Below are positions 8,454 to 18,400 of a DNA stretch of 64,000 nt, piece by piece (within the stretch, counting starts at the first letter, position 1; every line of letters starts with the position of its first letter). The DNA lies in NCBI GenBank assembly GCA_964463485.1, contig CAYXDO010000027.1, positions 23,845 to 87,844 on the forward strand. The letters are read 5' to 3'. Position numbers and translations under genes: made by a program. The DNA comes from CAYXDO01 sp964463485. GTDB lineage: Bacteria; Myxococcota; Kuafuiibacteriia; Kuafuiibacteriales; Kuafuiibacteriaceae. The notes below the pieces were generated by a model. It ran no database searches and had not been told where the DNA came from. It worked only from the letters and a program-made list of their open reading frames with translations.

Positions 8454-9761
8454 GTGCAAGTCATGCGGTGGCGAGTCGGAGGCTTCTCGAGAACCTCCTG
8501 CGGGCTGGTCCTGTCGCTGATCGTGTCCCTCGGTTGCAGCGAGGATCGAGCTCGTACGCCGAGCTCGAACGCGCGGCTCGCCGATGCCGACGTCGCGGAA
8601 GACACGTCGCAGTCGGCCGAAGACGCAGCAGGCCCGAACGACGCCGAGGCGCGGGATGCAGGCTCCGACTCGGGCGAGGAACCGCGCGACGCGATGATTG
8701 CTCCGGACGCGATGACTGCTGACGCAATGACCGCTCCAGACGCGAGGACTGCTCCGGACGCGATGACTCCTGATGCGATGACTGCTCCGGACGCGACTGC
8801 TCCGGACGCGACTGCTCCGGACGCGACTGCTCCGGACGCAGGAGTAGCGGGAGACGTTGGCCCGGTGAATCGCAACTACGCCCAGTGGCCGATGCCCGAC
8901 TCGAGAACGCTCTACTGCTCGAATGGAACGACGCCCATCGCGTGCCCATCCCTCGGGCAGCCCGGATATGGTCAAGACGGGAACTATTCGCTCGAGGTAG
9001 CGACTTACTCGACGACTCAGGACACGGTCGAAGACTCCGTCACGGGGCTCGTCTGGCAGCGGACCGACCTCGGAGCGAACCTCGATTGGGCAGGCGCGGT
9101 GGCCTTCTGCGAGAGCCTCGTCCACGCGGGGCACGACGACTGGAGGCTCCCCGCGGCGATCGAGCTGATGTCGCTGGCGGACATGGGAGACCAGAACGGA
9201 CACCTCGATGAAACGATCTTCCCCGGACTGTCCGAGGTTTACTGGTCTTCGACTCTTTACGCTTGGTACGAAGCCAACAAGTGGTCGGTGAGTCTAGGTA
9301 CGGGCTTTCGTGATTACGCGAGCATTGGCCTGACGCTGCGGGCCATGTGTGTGCGCGGCGGCCAAGCTCGCTCGGGGCCGCGGTACATGACCGCCGCTGA
9401 CGTCGTCACCGACAACTTCACCGGACTCATCTGGCAAAAGGGATGGGCTCCGATGACTGTGAGTTGGCTCGGCGCGCTCCAATACTGTCAGGACTTGGTG
9501 TTGGATGGGGAGTCCGACTGGCGCCTCCCGAGCTTGAAGGAGCTCCACACATCCTTCGACGATCACCAGACCATGCCGGGCATCGACTCGAACGCCTTCC
9601 CTGGCACACCCGCTGGGGGCTCGGACTACTTCTGGTCGTCCACCCCGCACTATTATTATGACGAAGTCGTGTGGGCGGTGAAGTATCAGTTCGGGACGAC
9701 GGAGGCTTACTTCACGACGGGCCAATTCTCGGACACGGGCCGGGCGAGGTGCGTGCGATAG
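8454..9761 (+). CDS. Lipoprotein with two DUF1566 (Lcl-like) domains
   Basis: 435 residues. GTG at 8454 abuts the previous stop; ATG at 8463 is equally plausible. The signal peptide ends in a lipobox (IVSLGC). Residues about 35-135 are an Asp/Ala-rich linker with repeated APDAT/APDAM units, followed by two related domains: GLVWQRTDLGANLDWAGA...WRLPAAIELMSL...YWSSTLY...RAMCVRGG and GLIWQKGW...WRLPSLKELHTSF...YFWSSTPHYYY...RARCVR. These are the DUF1566/Lcl C-terminal type found in many delta-proteobacterial surface lipoproteins; function unknown, and carbohydrate or surface binding is only a guess. Confidence 0.85.
   Translation: MQVMRWRVGGFSRTSCGLVLSLIVSLGCSEDRARTPSSNARLADADVAEDTSQSAEDAAGPNDAEARDAGSDSGEEPRDAMIAPDAMTADAMTAPDARTAPDAMTPDAMTAPDATAPDATAPDATAPDAGVAGDVGPVNRNYAQWPMPDSRTLYCSNGTTPIACPSLGQPGYGQDGNYSLEVATYSTTQDTVEDSVTGLVWQRTDLGANLDWAGAVAFCESLVHAGHDDWRLPAAIELMSLADMGDQNGHLDETIFPGLSEVYWSSTLYAWYEANKWSVSLGTGFRDYASIGLTLRAMCVRGGQARSGPRYMTAADVVTDNFTGLIWQKGWAPMTVSWLGALQYCQDLVLDGESDWRLPSLKELHTSFDDHQTMPGIDSNAFPGTPAGGSDYFWSSTPHYYYDEVVWAVKYQFGTTEAYFTTGQFSDTGRARCVR
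8781..8839 (+). repeat. 15-bp tandem repeat coding for A-P-D-A-T units
   Basis: Almost four copies of actgctccggacgcg in tandem inside the lipoprotein linker, preceded from about 8690 by more degenerate copies (ProAspAlaMetThr). The unit is a multiple of 3, so copy-number change would lengthen or shorten the linker without a frameshift. Confidence 0.85.
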
Positions 9762-10162
9762 CCGAGCATCTCACCGATCGACGCACCCAAGCACTACTCA
9801 CCCAAGCGCGCGGGAATCTCGTTCGCGCTCGCGCTCGATCCTCAGCGCCAGAGGCGCGAGCAACAACCAGCCGATTCGGGCATTTGCGAGATTTCGCGTT
9901 CGCGGCAACCCTTGAGCATGACGCAAGGAGCAGCGGATCTCGAGATCCTGCCGGACGCCAAGCGGAGATGGAGGGCTGGCCAGCTTTCCTGGGAGGATGC
10001 CGCGTTACATCGAGCTGAAGCTCGCCTCCGAAATGGTGGCGGCCCACCGGGGCAAGGTCTGGGAGCTGGCCCAAGTCCAATACCCGTTTTGAGTCACTGG
10101 CCGCAACCACAACGGCTGTCGGGGGGCTTCTCGTTTTCCTCTGGATACGTTAGCAAAGTCCC
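9762..10162. other. Intergenic gap at the left edge of the dpd island
   Basis: 401 bp between the DUF1566 lipoprotein and the first restriction-operon gene. An 8-bp perfect inverted repeat (GCTCGCGC at 9827-9834, GCGCGAGC at 9854-9861) without a T-run could end the upstream transcript. A possible 31-codon ORF lies at 9997-10092. I see no clear promoter, tRNA, direct repeat or integrase remnant. Presumably the restriction-operon promoter lies in the last ~100 bp. Confidence 0.5.
9997..10092 (+). CDS. Possible 31-residue ORF or gene remnant
   Basis: Encodes MPRYIELKLASEMVAAHRGK and about 11 more residues, ending VQYPF. It is helix-like with balanced charge and could be a small protein or the left-over start of a deleted gene. 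An AGGAG-like sequence is immediately adjacent to the ATG, too close for a standard RBS. Weak call. Confidence 0.15.
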   Translation: MPRYIELKLASEMVAAHRGKVWELAQVQYPF

Positions 10163-12448
10163 GTGCGGATCTGGCTGAGTGCGACGTCCGTCAAGAACTG
10201 GTTCCAGTATCGTTGCGAACGCAAGCTGGTCTACGAAACGATGGACCGCAAAGACCGCGAGGCGATCCCGATCGCTGAGCAGACGATTCCGAAGCCTTGG
10301 GCGGAGTTCGGGCAGGACTACGAATCTCTAGTTGTTGACGCATTCGCCAAAGCGCAAGGCGTTCGTCTCCTGAGGCCGCGCCCTGGCCATTCCGACTTGG
10401 GTGAAGATGCCACCATGGCTTTTCTTCGGGCCGGTTCAACGCACACGGCTGCGCATCAGGCGGTCCTCACGGAGACCGCCGCCCTCCGAACCCGGCTCGG
10501 CATTACCGACCCGAACGTGGGCTTTCGGCGCGGACTCGTCGACCTCATGACGGCACGCGAGGTCGAGGGCAGGCGCGTCTTGAGACTCGTCGATATCAAA
10601 TCGACTCATGATGCCCTTCCGTTTCACAAGGCTCAGGTTGCCTGGTACGCATGGATGCTGCGGGGCGTTCTGGAACACAACCGGATCGACGCTATCGTCG
10701 ACACGATCGGGGAGATTTGGCACCGACCTCGGGTCGGGGCTCCTGACGCCTGGGAGGTTAGTGAGTTTCGCCTCCGCAGTTATGAATCGATCGTACACGA
10801 CTGGGCCCAGCGAGATGTTCCGATCGCTGCGTCGCGAACGGTGACCCGTGCAAAGGACGACACCTTTTTTCACATTTATTTCAAGTGCGAGCAATGCGCC
10901 TTTTTGCCACACTGCGAGCGATCGATTGCCGACGGACTTCCGGCCGAGAAGCTCGACGTGAGCGCCACACCCGGCCTAACTCAGAGCAGCAAGCGACTGT
11001 TGGAACGAATGGGAATTAGGTCCGTTGCCAGCGTGGTGAATCGCCGCGCGCAGATACTCTCGTCGGACGTCCTCGACTGGAAGCTTGCCCTTCATGGACG
11101 CGAACTCGTCGCGCGCGCTGAAGCGATCTCGCGTGGACGGGTCCAGTTTCTGACGGATCGAGTTACTCTTCGAATGCCTTCGCGAACCGACGTGAAGATC
11201 TTTCTCGTAGCGGATCGCGACCCAATGGCGTCCCAACTCGCAACGCTAGGTGCTCTGGTGGTCGACGGCAGCGACGAAGTGCTTCGAGAGATTCGGGTGA
11301 TCCGGGATCGTGATGCAGAAGTTCGAGCCCTTCGCGACGTGCTGAAGGCGGTGCTCCTTTTCATTCAGAGGACCGATCAGGGAAATCGAGCCGGCGAGCG
11401 ACGCATTCTACATTTTTTCGTATACGAGGCGGCGGAGTCGAAGGATCTTGCAGCGGCGCTCGCCAGTCACTTGGACGACACGGCTCTTTTAGCTGAGTTA
11501 CTCACCTTCGTCCGCATTTTTCCAACTGAGGTAACAGTTCATGAGCCTGAGTACCGCGGTTATCATCATCTTCCTGCCTGCGCGATTCGAAACGTGATCG
11601 AGGAACTCGTCGCTTTGCCCGTCAAGGTCTCCTATGACTTGGCTCGAGTATCCAGGGCGTTGCAACGAGTCTCGCCAGCGCCCACGCCGTACGTGCCAGC
11701 GCCTGCGTTCTCCCGTCCGTTCTCCTCGAGACTCTCCCTGGCACTTTGCCGTGAGTTGGCGTCGGGCCGACCCATCGAAAGCGACGTCGAAGCTGATGTT
11801 GCTCAGAGGCTGTTTGCGTTGAAGGGTTTGGTCGATTGGCTCGAAGCGCGCGACGAGCAGACGTCAGCGGATCAGCGCTTTCTTCGCCTCAAGAAATCTC
11901 CGTTCCGCCTCTATGAATCCGTCGACCCCATCGGAGGGCCTGATTTGCAGGTGCTCGCTGCTCAAACGCTCATTTCGAATCGAGCTGCGCTCATGGCTAC
12001 GCTGGACTCGTTGGCGCAGTCACTCGATCGTCGGCGACAGAAGCGAACTTGCTTCCCGGGGCTGCGCCTCATCAAATCTGAACCCCAGAAGCGGGGCGGC
12101 CAATGGTTCCTGTTCGACGGAGGGCCGGACCGCTGGGAAACGGAGGTCAAGCCAGGTGAGCCGATGCTCCTCCTCACCGACGGGCATCCGGATCGGATCC
12201 TGGACCCATCTTTGTGGCCTTCGTTCGAGGTCTCGTGGGAGCCACCGCGTGACACAGAGAGCGGGCACAACGGTGCAAGCGTATTCGTCACGATGAAGAA
12301 GGCGGCCTGGACATCGCCGGCCTTTCAAGAACTGTGGACAAAGCATCGCAGGGGAGATTGGGTTCTGGACCGCGGGCACTACGATCCCAACAGTGGCCTT
12401 CTCCACGCTTTTTTGGAGACATTGGGCCGTGAGGAGTCCGACGCATGA
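10163..12448 (+). CDS. RecB/TM0106-like PD-(D/E)XK nuclease subunit of the dpd restriction operon
   Basis: 761 residues from a GTG start (no strong RBS). The N-terminus WLSATSVKNWFQYRCERKLV is the usual start of RecB-like nucleases. The catalytic core is visible: FRRGLVDLM (Asp ~125), LRLVDIKST (D-x-K, ~139-147) and KAQVAWYAWM (the QxxxY motif, ~156). A Cys cluster, CEQCAFLPHC (~242-252), could hold an Fe-S cluster or zinc as in Cas4/AddB-type nucleases. Then come a helix-hairpin-helix-like segment (RLLERMGIRSVASV) and a degenerate RNase H-like region (VKIFLVADRDP). This order matches the N-terminal part of TM0106-type nuclease-helicases, whose helicase half is normally in the same chain; here the helicase is the next gene, overlapping by ATGA. 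Probably the DNA-cleaving part of the system; not a PLD-type DpdK. Confidence 0.75.
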   Translation: MRIWLSATSVKNWFQYRCERKLVYETMDRKDREAIPIAEQTIPKPWAEFGQDYESLVVDAFAKAQGVRLLRPRPGHSDLGEDATMAFLRAGSTHTAAHQAVLTETAALRTRLGITDPNVGFRRGLVDLMTAREVEGRRVLRLVDIKSTHDALPFHKAQVAWYAWMLRGVLEHNRIDAIVDTIGEIWHRPRVGAPDAWEVSEFRLRSYESIVHDWAQRDVPIAASRTVTRAKDDTFFHIYFKCEQCAFLPHCERSIADGLPAEKLDVSATPGLTQSSKRLLERMGIRSVASVVNRRAQILSSDVLDWKLALHGRELVARAEAISRGRVQFLTDRVTLRMPSRTDVKIFLVADRDPMASQLATLGALVVDGSDEVLREIRVIRDRDAEVRALRDVLKAVLLFIQRTDQGNRAGERRILHFFVYEAAESKDLAAALASHLDDTALLAELLTFVRIFPTEVTVHEPEYRGYHHLPACAIRNVIEELVALPVKVSYDLARVSRALQRVSPAPTPYVPAPAFSRPFSSRLSLALCRELASGRPIESDVEADVAQRLFALKGLVDWLEARDEQTSADQRFLRLKKSPFRLYESVDPIGGPDLQVLAAQTLISNRAALMATLDSLAQSLDRRRQKRTCFPGLRLIKSEPQKRGGQWFLFDGGPDRWETEVKPGEPMLLLTDGHPDRILDPSLWPSFEVSWEPPRDTESGHNGASVFVTMKKAAWTSPAFQELWTKHRRGDWVLDRGHYDPNSGLLHAFLETLGREESDA

Positions 12449-15400
12449 GATCACGCACGATTCGCTCGTTCCTTGCTGATCCCGAGAGTCTGCCAGCGCT
12501 TTCGGATGTAGAGGTTGGGGCTTGGACTGCAGGCGTTCAGGCCATCCTCGAGCAGGCCTCGGCCTGCGGTCTGCCGGAGCTTCGCGATCGGCAGAAGGTG
12601 GCGTTGACTGAGGTCGGACAGCACCGTGCTTCTTTGATCCTTGGTCCCCCAGGCACAGGCAAGACGGCCGTGTTGGCCTGGATGGCGGCGACCAGCATTG
12701 CCGCGAGTCGCCAGGCAAACCGACCCTGTCGCATCCTGGTCACCGCGTTCACGCGCAGCGCAATCGCAAATCTGCTCGAAGCGATTGAGAGAAACTCGAC
12801 AGCCATCGGCCAGGACTCGCGAATCGCGTTCTGCGGGCGGGAACCCGATGAGGCCCTCGGAGCGGGCATTGAAATCCTCGACCGCCGGGACCTGGCCGAG
12901 TGGGTAGTTCAGGACTATTCCGTCGTCGGAATGACCACTTGGTCGATTCTCAGGGCCGTCAAAGGCGGGCATCTGGACGAGGTAGAGGACTTTGCAGCCG
13001 AAGCTTTCGACTTGCTCTGTCTCGACGAAGCTTCGCAGATGAAAGTATCTCAGGGCCTGTCAGCGCTCGCCGTTCTTCGCGACGACGCGAAGATCATCGT
13101 TGCTGGGGACGACCGACAGTTGGCACCAATCGATTCGGAACTCCCATGGGCAGGGGACGTTCGTGGCATCGGCGGTTCGTTGTACGGCTTTCTGAAGAGT
13201 TCTAATGTCCCCGAATTTCCACTGACCGAGACGTTTCGCCTCAACCGGATTCTGGCCCGCCCGCCGGCCGAATTTTTCTACGATGAGTATGAGTCCGCGG
13301 TGCCAGATCGTAGGCTTCAGTTGGCCGATGGATGGACGAACGGACTCGCTGGGTGGCTCCAGCGCGCGCTCGATCCCGACCATCCCGTCTGCATCCTCCT
13401 TCACGAGGGTCCGCCCGCGTCGACGCGGAATCCGTTCGAGGTGGCCATGGTGGATGAGTTGGCCTGTGCCTTCGCGGCGCGACTGCGCGCGCCCGACGGC
13501 CAACCATATTCCCCTTCTCGGCTCTGGTCGGAGGGCTTCGCCGTTGTATCGCCCCATCGAGCTCAGAACGCGGCCATTCGCACGCGCCTGCGCAAGACGC
13601 TCGGCGACGACGCGATCGTCGAGACTGTCGACCGCATTCAGGGGCGAGAGCGAGACGCCATCATTCTGAGTTATGGAGTTTCCGATCCGGAGTTCGCCGC
13701 GGCCGAGGGTGCGTTCCTTTTCGCGCCTGAGCGATTCAACGTGGCCATCACTCGCCCCCGGTCGAAACTCGTCGTGGTCGTCTCTCGTCGGTTGCTCGAG
13801 GTTCTGCCCGCCGACGAGGGCGTATTGGACGCCGTTCAGACGCTCCGGGAGTTCGTCTTTGGCAGCACTCCAGCCGAGACTTTCGAGTTCGCCGGAGGCG
13901 AGTACAGAATCAAGGTTCAGATTCGACTGCGGCGCTTCGACGAGACGGTGCCGCTTCCCGAGATTCTGCCAACAGTCAAGCAGTCCGAAGCCGAGCCGCC
14001 CCCCGTTATGACACCGGACCTCGAAGAACTGGAGCAAGTCATTCGGGAGCTGGCGGCCGCGAATACGCGGCACGGTAACGCTCCTGACTGGGACATCGTG
14101 AGGCGGCTGGCGCGTAGGCCTGCGTTTGCCGAGTATCGCGAACTGTTTCGCCTCGGACGAGTTCTCATCCAGCCGGGCCCGAAGGGCGCTTGGCTGCTTT
14201 CTCCCATCGATGACCATCTGTCGCCACTGGTGCCTTCGCCGGAGTCGGTCGACCGCAACATCGAGGCCGTGATCGGCCAAGTTAGAAAGGGGACCTACCC
14301 AGCATTGTATGCCGGAGGTAGAGGTTCCCGAGGCTGCCGTGACTTCTTCGTGTGGTGCGACGCGATCGGCACGGACATTCTGTGGAGCCAGATGGAGCGT
14401 CTCCAAGGGAGTGGCCTGCTCATCGTTGCCGAAGATCCCTGGCATCGACTGACGCTCGATGTCTCCGTGCATGATGAACCAACTCCTTTGATATCCGGCC
14501 CTCAGTCGATCGTCACGGACGAGGAGTTTGCGCTCCTCAACGCGATTGAAGATTTGGAGATTCGCCGAATCGATCTCGGCATCGTCGAGTCCTGGCTCCA
14601 TCCGTCGGAGGTTCGGGAAGGGTTGCCACCGTCACTCGCGGCTCACTTCCGGACGCTGTCGGCGATTTCTGGCGCGGTGGACCACCTGGCCTCGCACGGC
14701 TTTCTGATGAATCCCGAAGGGCTGATTCGGACCCGCATGGCAGAGTTGGCGAAGGAACTGAGATACGTAAAGCAGCGATTTCGGGTTGGGGACGAGCACG
14801 AGCGTCCCTTTCTGGTCCGCGCGCTCAAGGTGGACGCCGTTACACGCGACAAGCCCGTTCGGGACCAGAGCGCATCCGAGTTTCTTCAGCAACTCGCTCT
14901 GCGCTTCGAAGGGCGACCCGACGTGCCCAGAGTGATTCACGCGCTGCTCCCGACCTTACGCGAGGGCATTGGGTTGCCCGCTGCAAGCGAACCTCGCCTC
15001 TCTGGCTTTCAAGTTCGGGCGATCGAGGAACTCATCAGGATGTGGCTAGGGGACTCGAGTGCCTCGGGGGTAGTGATCACCGCCGATACTGGTTCCGGCA
15101 AGACGGAGGCCGCGTGTCTACCGTTGCTGTTCGGTGCGGCACTCGACCGCCTGCGCGGCACCAGTGGTGCGCGTGCTGTGTTGGTCTATCCGCGCATCCG
15201 GTTGGCAGTGAATCAGGCTGCGCGGCTCGCGCGCTACGCCCGTGCGTTGGGGCGTGAGCTAGGTGTGCGAGTCACGCTCGGCCTGCAAAGCAAGGATGTG
15301 CCTGCTTCGTGGGGGTCCGAGAAATATCGCCTCGAGACAGCCAAGGCGGGCGAGAAGCGCCTATGGCGGCTCCTCGACTCTGGACGCTGGGCGTTTCCTT

Positions 15401-18400
15401 TCTTTCGTTGTCCGGAATGCGACTCGCGCCTGGAACTCCAACCCACAGCCCCCGGCGAGGTCGCGGACGTTCTTTGGTGCTCCGACTCGACCTGCGGATG
15501 GGCCTTTGACGGTTGGGTGGGGACCAAGGAGCGCATCCGGTATCAACCTCCGGCGCTTTTTCTGCCGGTGACCGAGTCGTTGCACCAGTGGATGATGAAT
15601 CCTGACTACGGCGTAGTGTTCGGAGACGCTGGCGAGCCTCCAAAAGCGCTGCTTGCCGACGAGATTCACTTGTACGGGCAGATTCACGGCGCTCAGGTGG
15701 GTTGGACGCTCCGCCGTTTCTTGGAGCGCGTAAGGCTGAATGGCGAGTCAAGGCCGCTTGCCATCGGAATGAGTGCGACGCTCGGAGACCCTCAAGCAGT
15801 CTGGTCCGAGTTGTCCGGCGTCGACCGTGAGCGAATTGTCGAGATTCGCCCTGCGCCGAATGAGCGTCGCGAAAATCCCAGAGGGCGTGAGTATTTCTTC
15901 TTCGTGCAGCCAGAAGTCGAATCCAGAGGGAAGGACATCGCGGGTGCCTCCGCGTCCATTCAATCGATGATGCTGCTGGGGCATGGAATGAGGCGGCGCA
16001 CGGGCTCGGAGGGGGGGTATCGCGCGCTGGTGTTCCTGGATTCGTTGGATAAACTCAAGCGACTTCACACCGATTTCGTCGATGCCGAAGCGGAGAAGCG
16101 CTTGGCAAAGCTTCGTACGTCGCAATACGGGCCAGACATTCAGAATCCAGGAGTCTTCCGCATCGAGTGCTGCGGCCAACCCAACTCCTGCGGGCGTTTT
16201 CGGGACGGCGAGTGTTGGTATTTCGCAGCGACGGACGGTAGACAGATGGGAGCTTCCGGCATTCGACGCCCGGGCCAACCGATGCTCGTCGCGGCGCGCC
16301 CGGTCTCGTCCCAGACAAGCGAGAACGTCGAGGAGATGATCGAGGACTCGGACGTGGTTTTTGCCACGTCGTCGCTCGAAGTAGGATTCGACGACCCGGA
16401 TGTCGGGCTCGTCTATCAACACTATGCTCCGTCGAACCTCGCGAGTTTCGTTCAGCGTAAGGGTCGCGGGGGGAGAGGCGCCGACGATCGCCCACTGACG
16501 GGCGTAACCTTGTCGATTCATTCTCAGCGGGACGCTTGGTATTTCCAGCGACCTCATCGAATGCTCGGCGCGGCCGACTTTCGAGTACCCATCAACATGG
16601 ACAATCACTTCGTCCGCAAGGGTCAAGTGATCGCCGCGTTTCTTGATGCCATCGCGCGTTGGTTCTTGTTGGCAGGAATGTCGCCAACTCCCCGTGTGCC
16701 CAACGAGGGGATCGATGCGGCCGATTCGTTCATCCGCGCGCTCTTTGGGCAGGACATCTGCGAGGAGCTGGAAGTCGGCTCGCTCGTCGAATTTTGGGAA
16801 CGAGTTGTCGATTCGGCCACGGCTGGGCTCGAGGGACCGCCAAACAAGTGGCTGGGAGCCCTTCCAGCCGTTCCCCGCAGGCTGTTTGATTCGATTAACG
16901 TGCCGCTTCTCACCGTCGACCTCGGCGACGGCTATCCAAAAGACGAAGACGTGGGACTGGTCCTCGCCGAGTGCGCGCCCGGGCGAGTTTCTCGCCGCTG
17001 GGCGCTCTACGATGCGCATTGGTTTGCGCCACGCGCAGGCAAGGCGCCTTGGTGTGCCCTAGACCGCCGGGCCAGTCAGGAATTCTCGTTGGCCCCAGGG
17101 GTCGATGCGTCCGAGTTCGACAAATTGATTCCATCAGAGGTGCTCGCTGCGGCCGGCGGTTCGATTCACTCGAAGATACTGCGTCCGACGCTGCTGAGGC
17201 CGCTGAAGGCGGGCGCGTTTCAGAGGTCTTCTTGGACGTCTGAGTGGGCCTGGGCCGATACCGAGGTAGTTCAGCGTGCCCCCGAAGGCGACGAACCCGG
17301 AATCCATCACAAGTCGCATGGTAATCTGCTCGGGTTCGTTGCCGCGGTCGAGGAACCGGGAAAGGGGGCACCCTTCGATCGGCCGAGTCCGGCGCTGGAA
17401 GGTCTATCCGGCGGACGTATCAAAGTATTCCTGAGTCAATCGAAGGCCAGTTCTGGGCTTCGAGTGACTCAGGCATATTGGGGTTCGGATGTCGAACTCA
17501 TCCTCGACAACCTCAAACGTGACCGGGTCTACCAGCGCCAGATCTTCACGGATGAAGTGGGATCTGGCCCGGTCAGACTCTGGGGCTACGGAATGCAACC
17601 CGAGGGATTCCGGATCACGATCGAGGCCGCCAAACTGGACGGGTTCGTTGCGGCTTCACTCGCAGGTTTGGACGCTCAGGAACTCCATTGGCACCGAACC
17701 AAGTTCTTGAGATACCGCGTGATGACGGGTGGGTCGAGGCTCGGACTGACTCGATTCGAGGCGAGTCAGTTCGCTGACCTCCTTTCCACGGCGGTTTGCC
17801 TTCCAAGCGAACGCGGGAGCATCGATCGCGCGATTCGCGGTCAGAACCACAACCTCCTCATTGCTCCGCTGCGAACAGCATGGACCGAGTTTCTCGGTTC
17901 CCATCCACAACTCCCTGAGCGACGCATCGACCGACTCATGAAAAAGGTCAACCGGTCGCTCGTGAAGTTGATCGGTGAGGTTCTGAGGGTCGTCGACGAA
18001 CCGAGTTCGCTGGCCGAGTTCCTTCGTTCGAGCCTGTTGAGTGGGCTCCTCACGCGACTGAGACAACTGTTCGTCATCCACGGTCGGACTGACGATCGCC
18101 GAGTCATCAGTCACGCGCGGCCACCAGTCCAGTTCGGGCTAAACTCGGATTTGGTCATCACCATCGCCGAGCGAGGAAGCGGTGGCGATGGGACGACGCG
18201 GGCGTTTCTCGAGGTCGCGGACCAGGTGTTCTCGGAATGGAGGGCTGAGCACCTCGTCCGATGCGCGAATGCCGAAGTTGACGAAGCCTTGGATCGGGCG
18301 TTCAGCCGAACGACGGAGCACGAACGATGGCGGTCCATGGACCCGCGCTCGCCGATGTGGGTATCGAGGCTTGCGGATGAGCTGGGCCTCGCGGCGGTGG

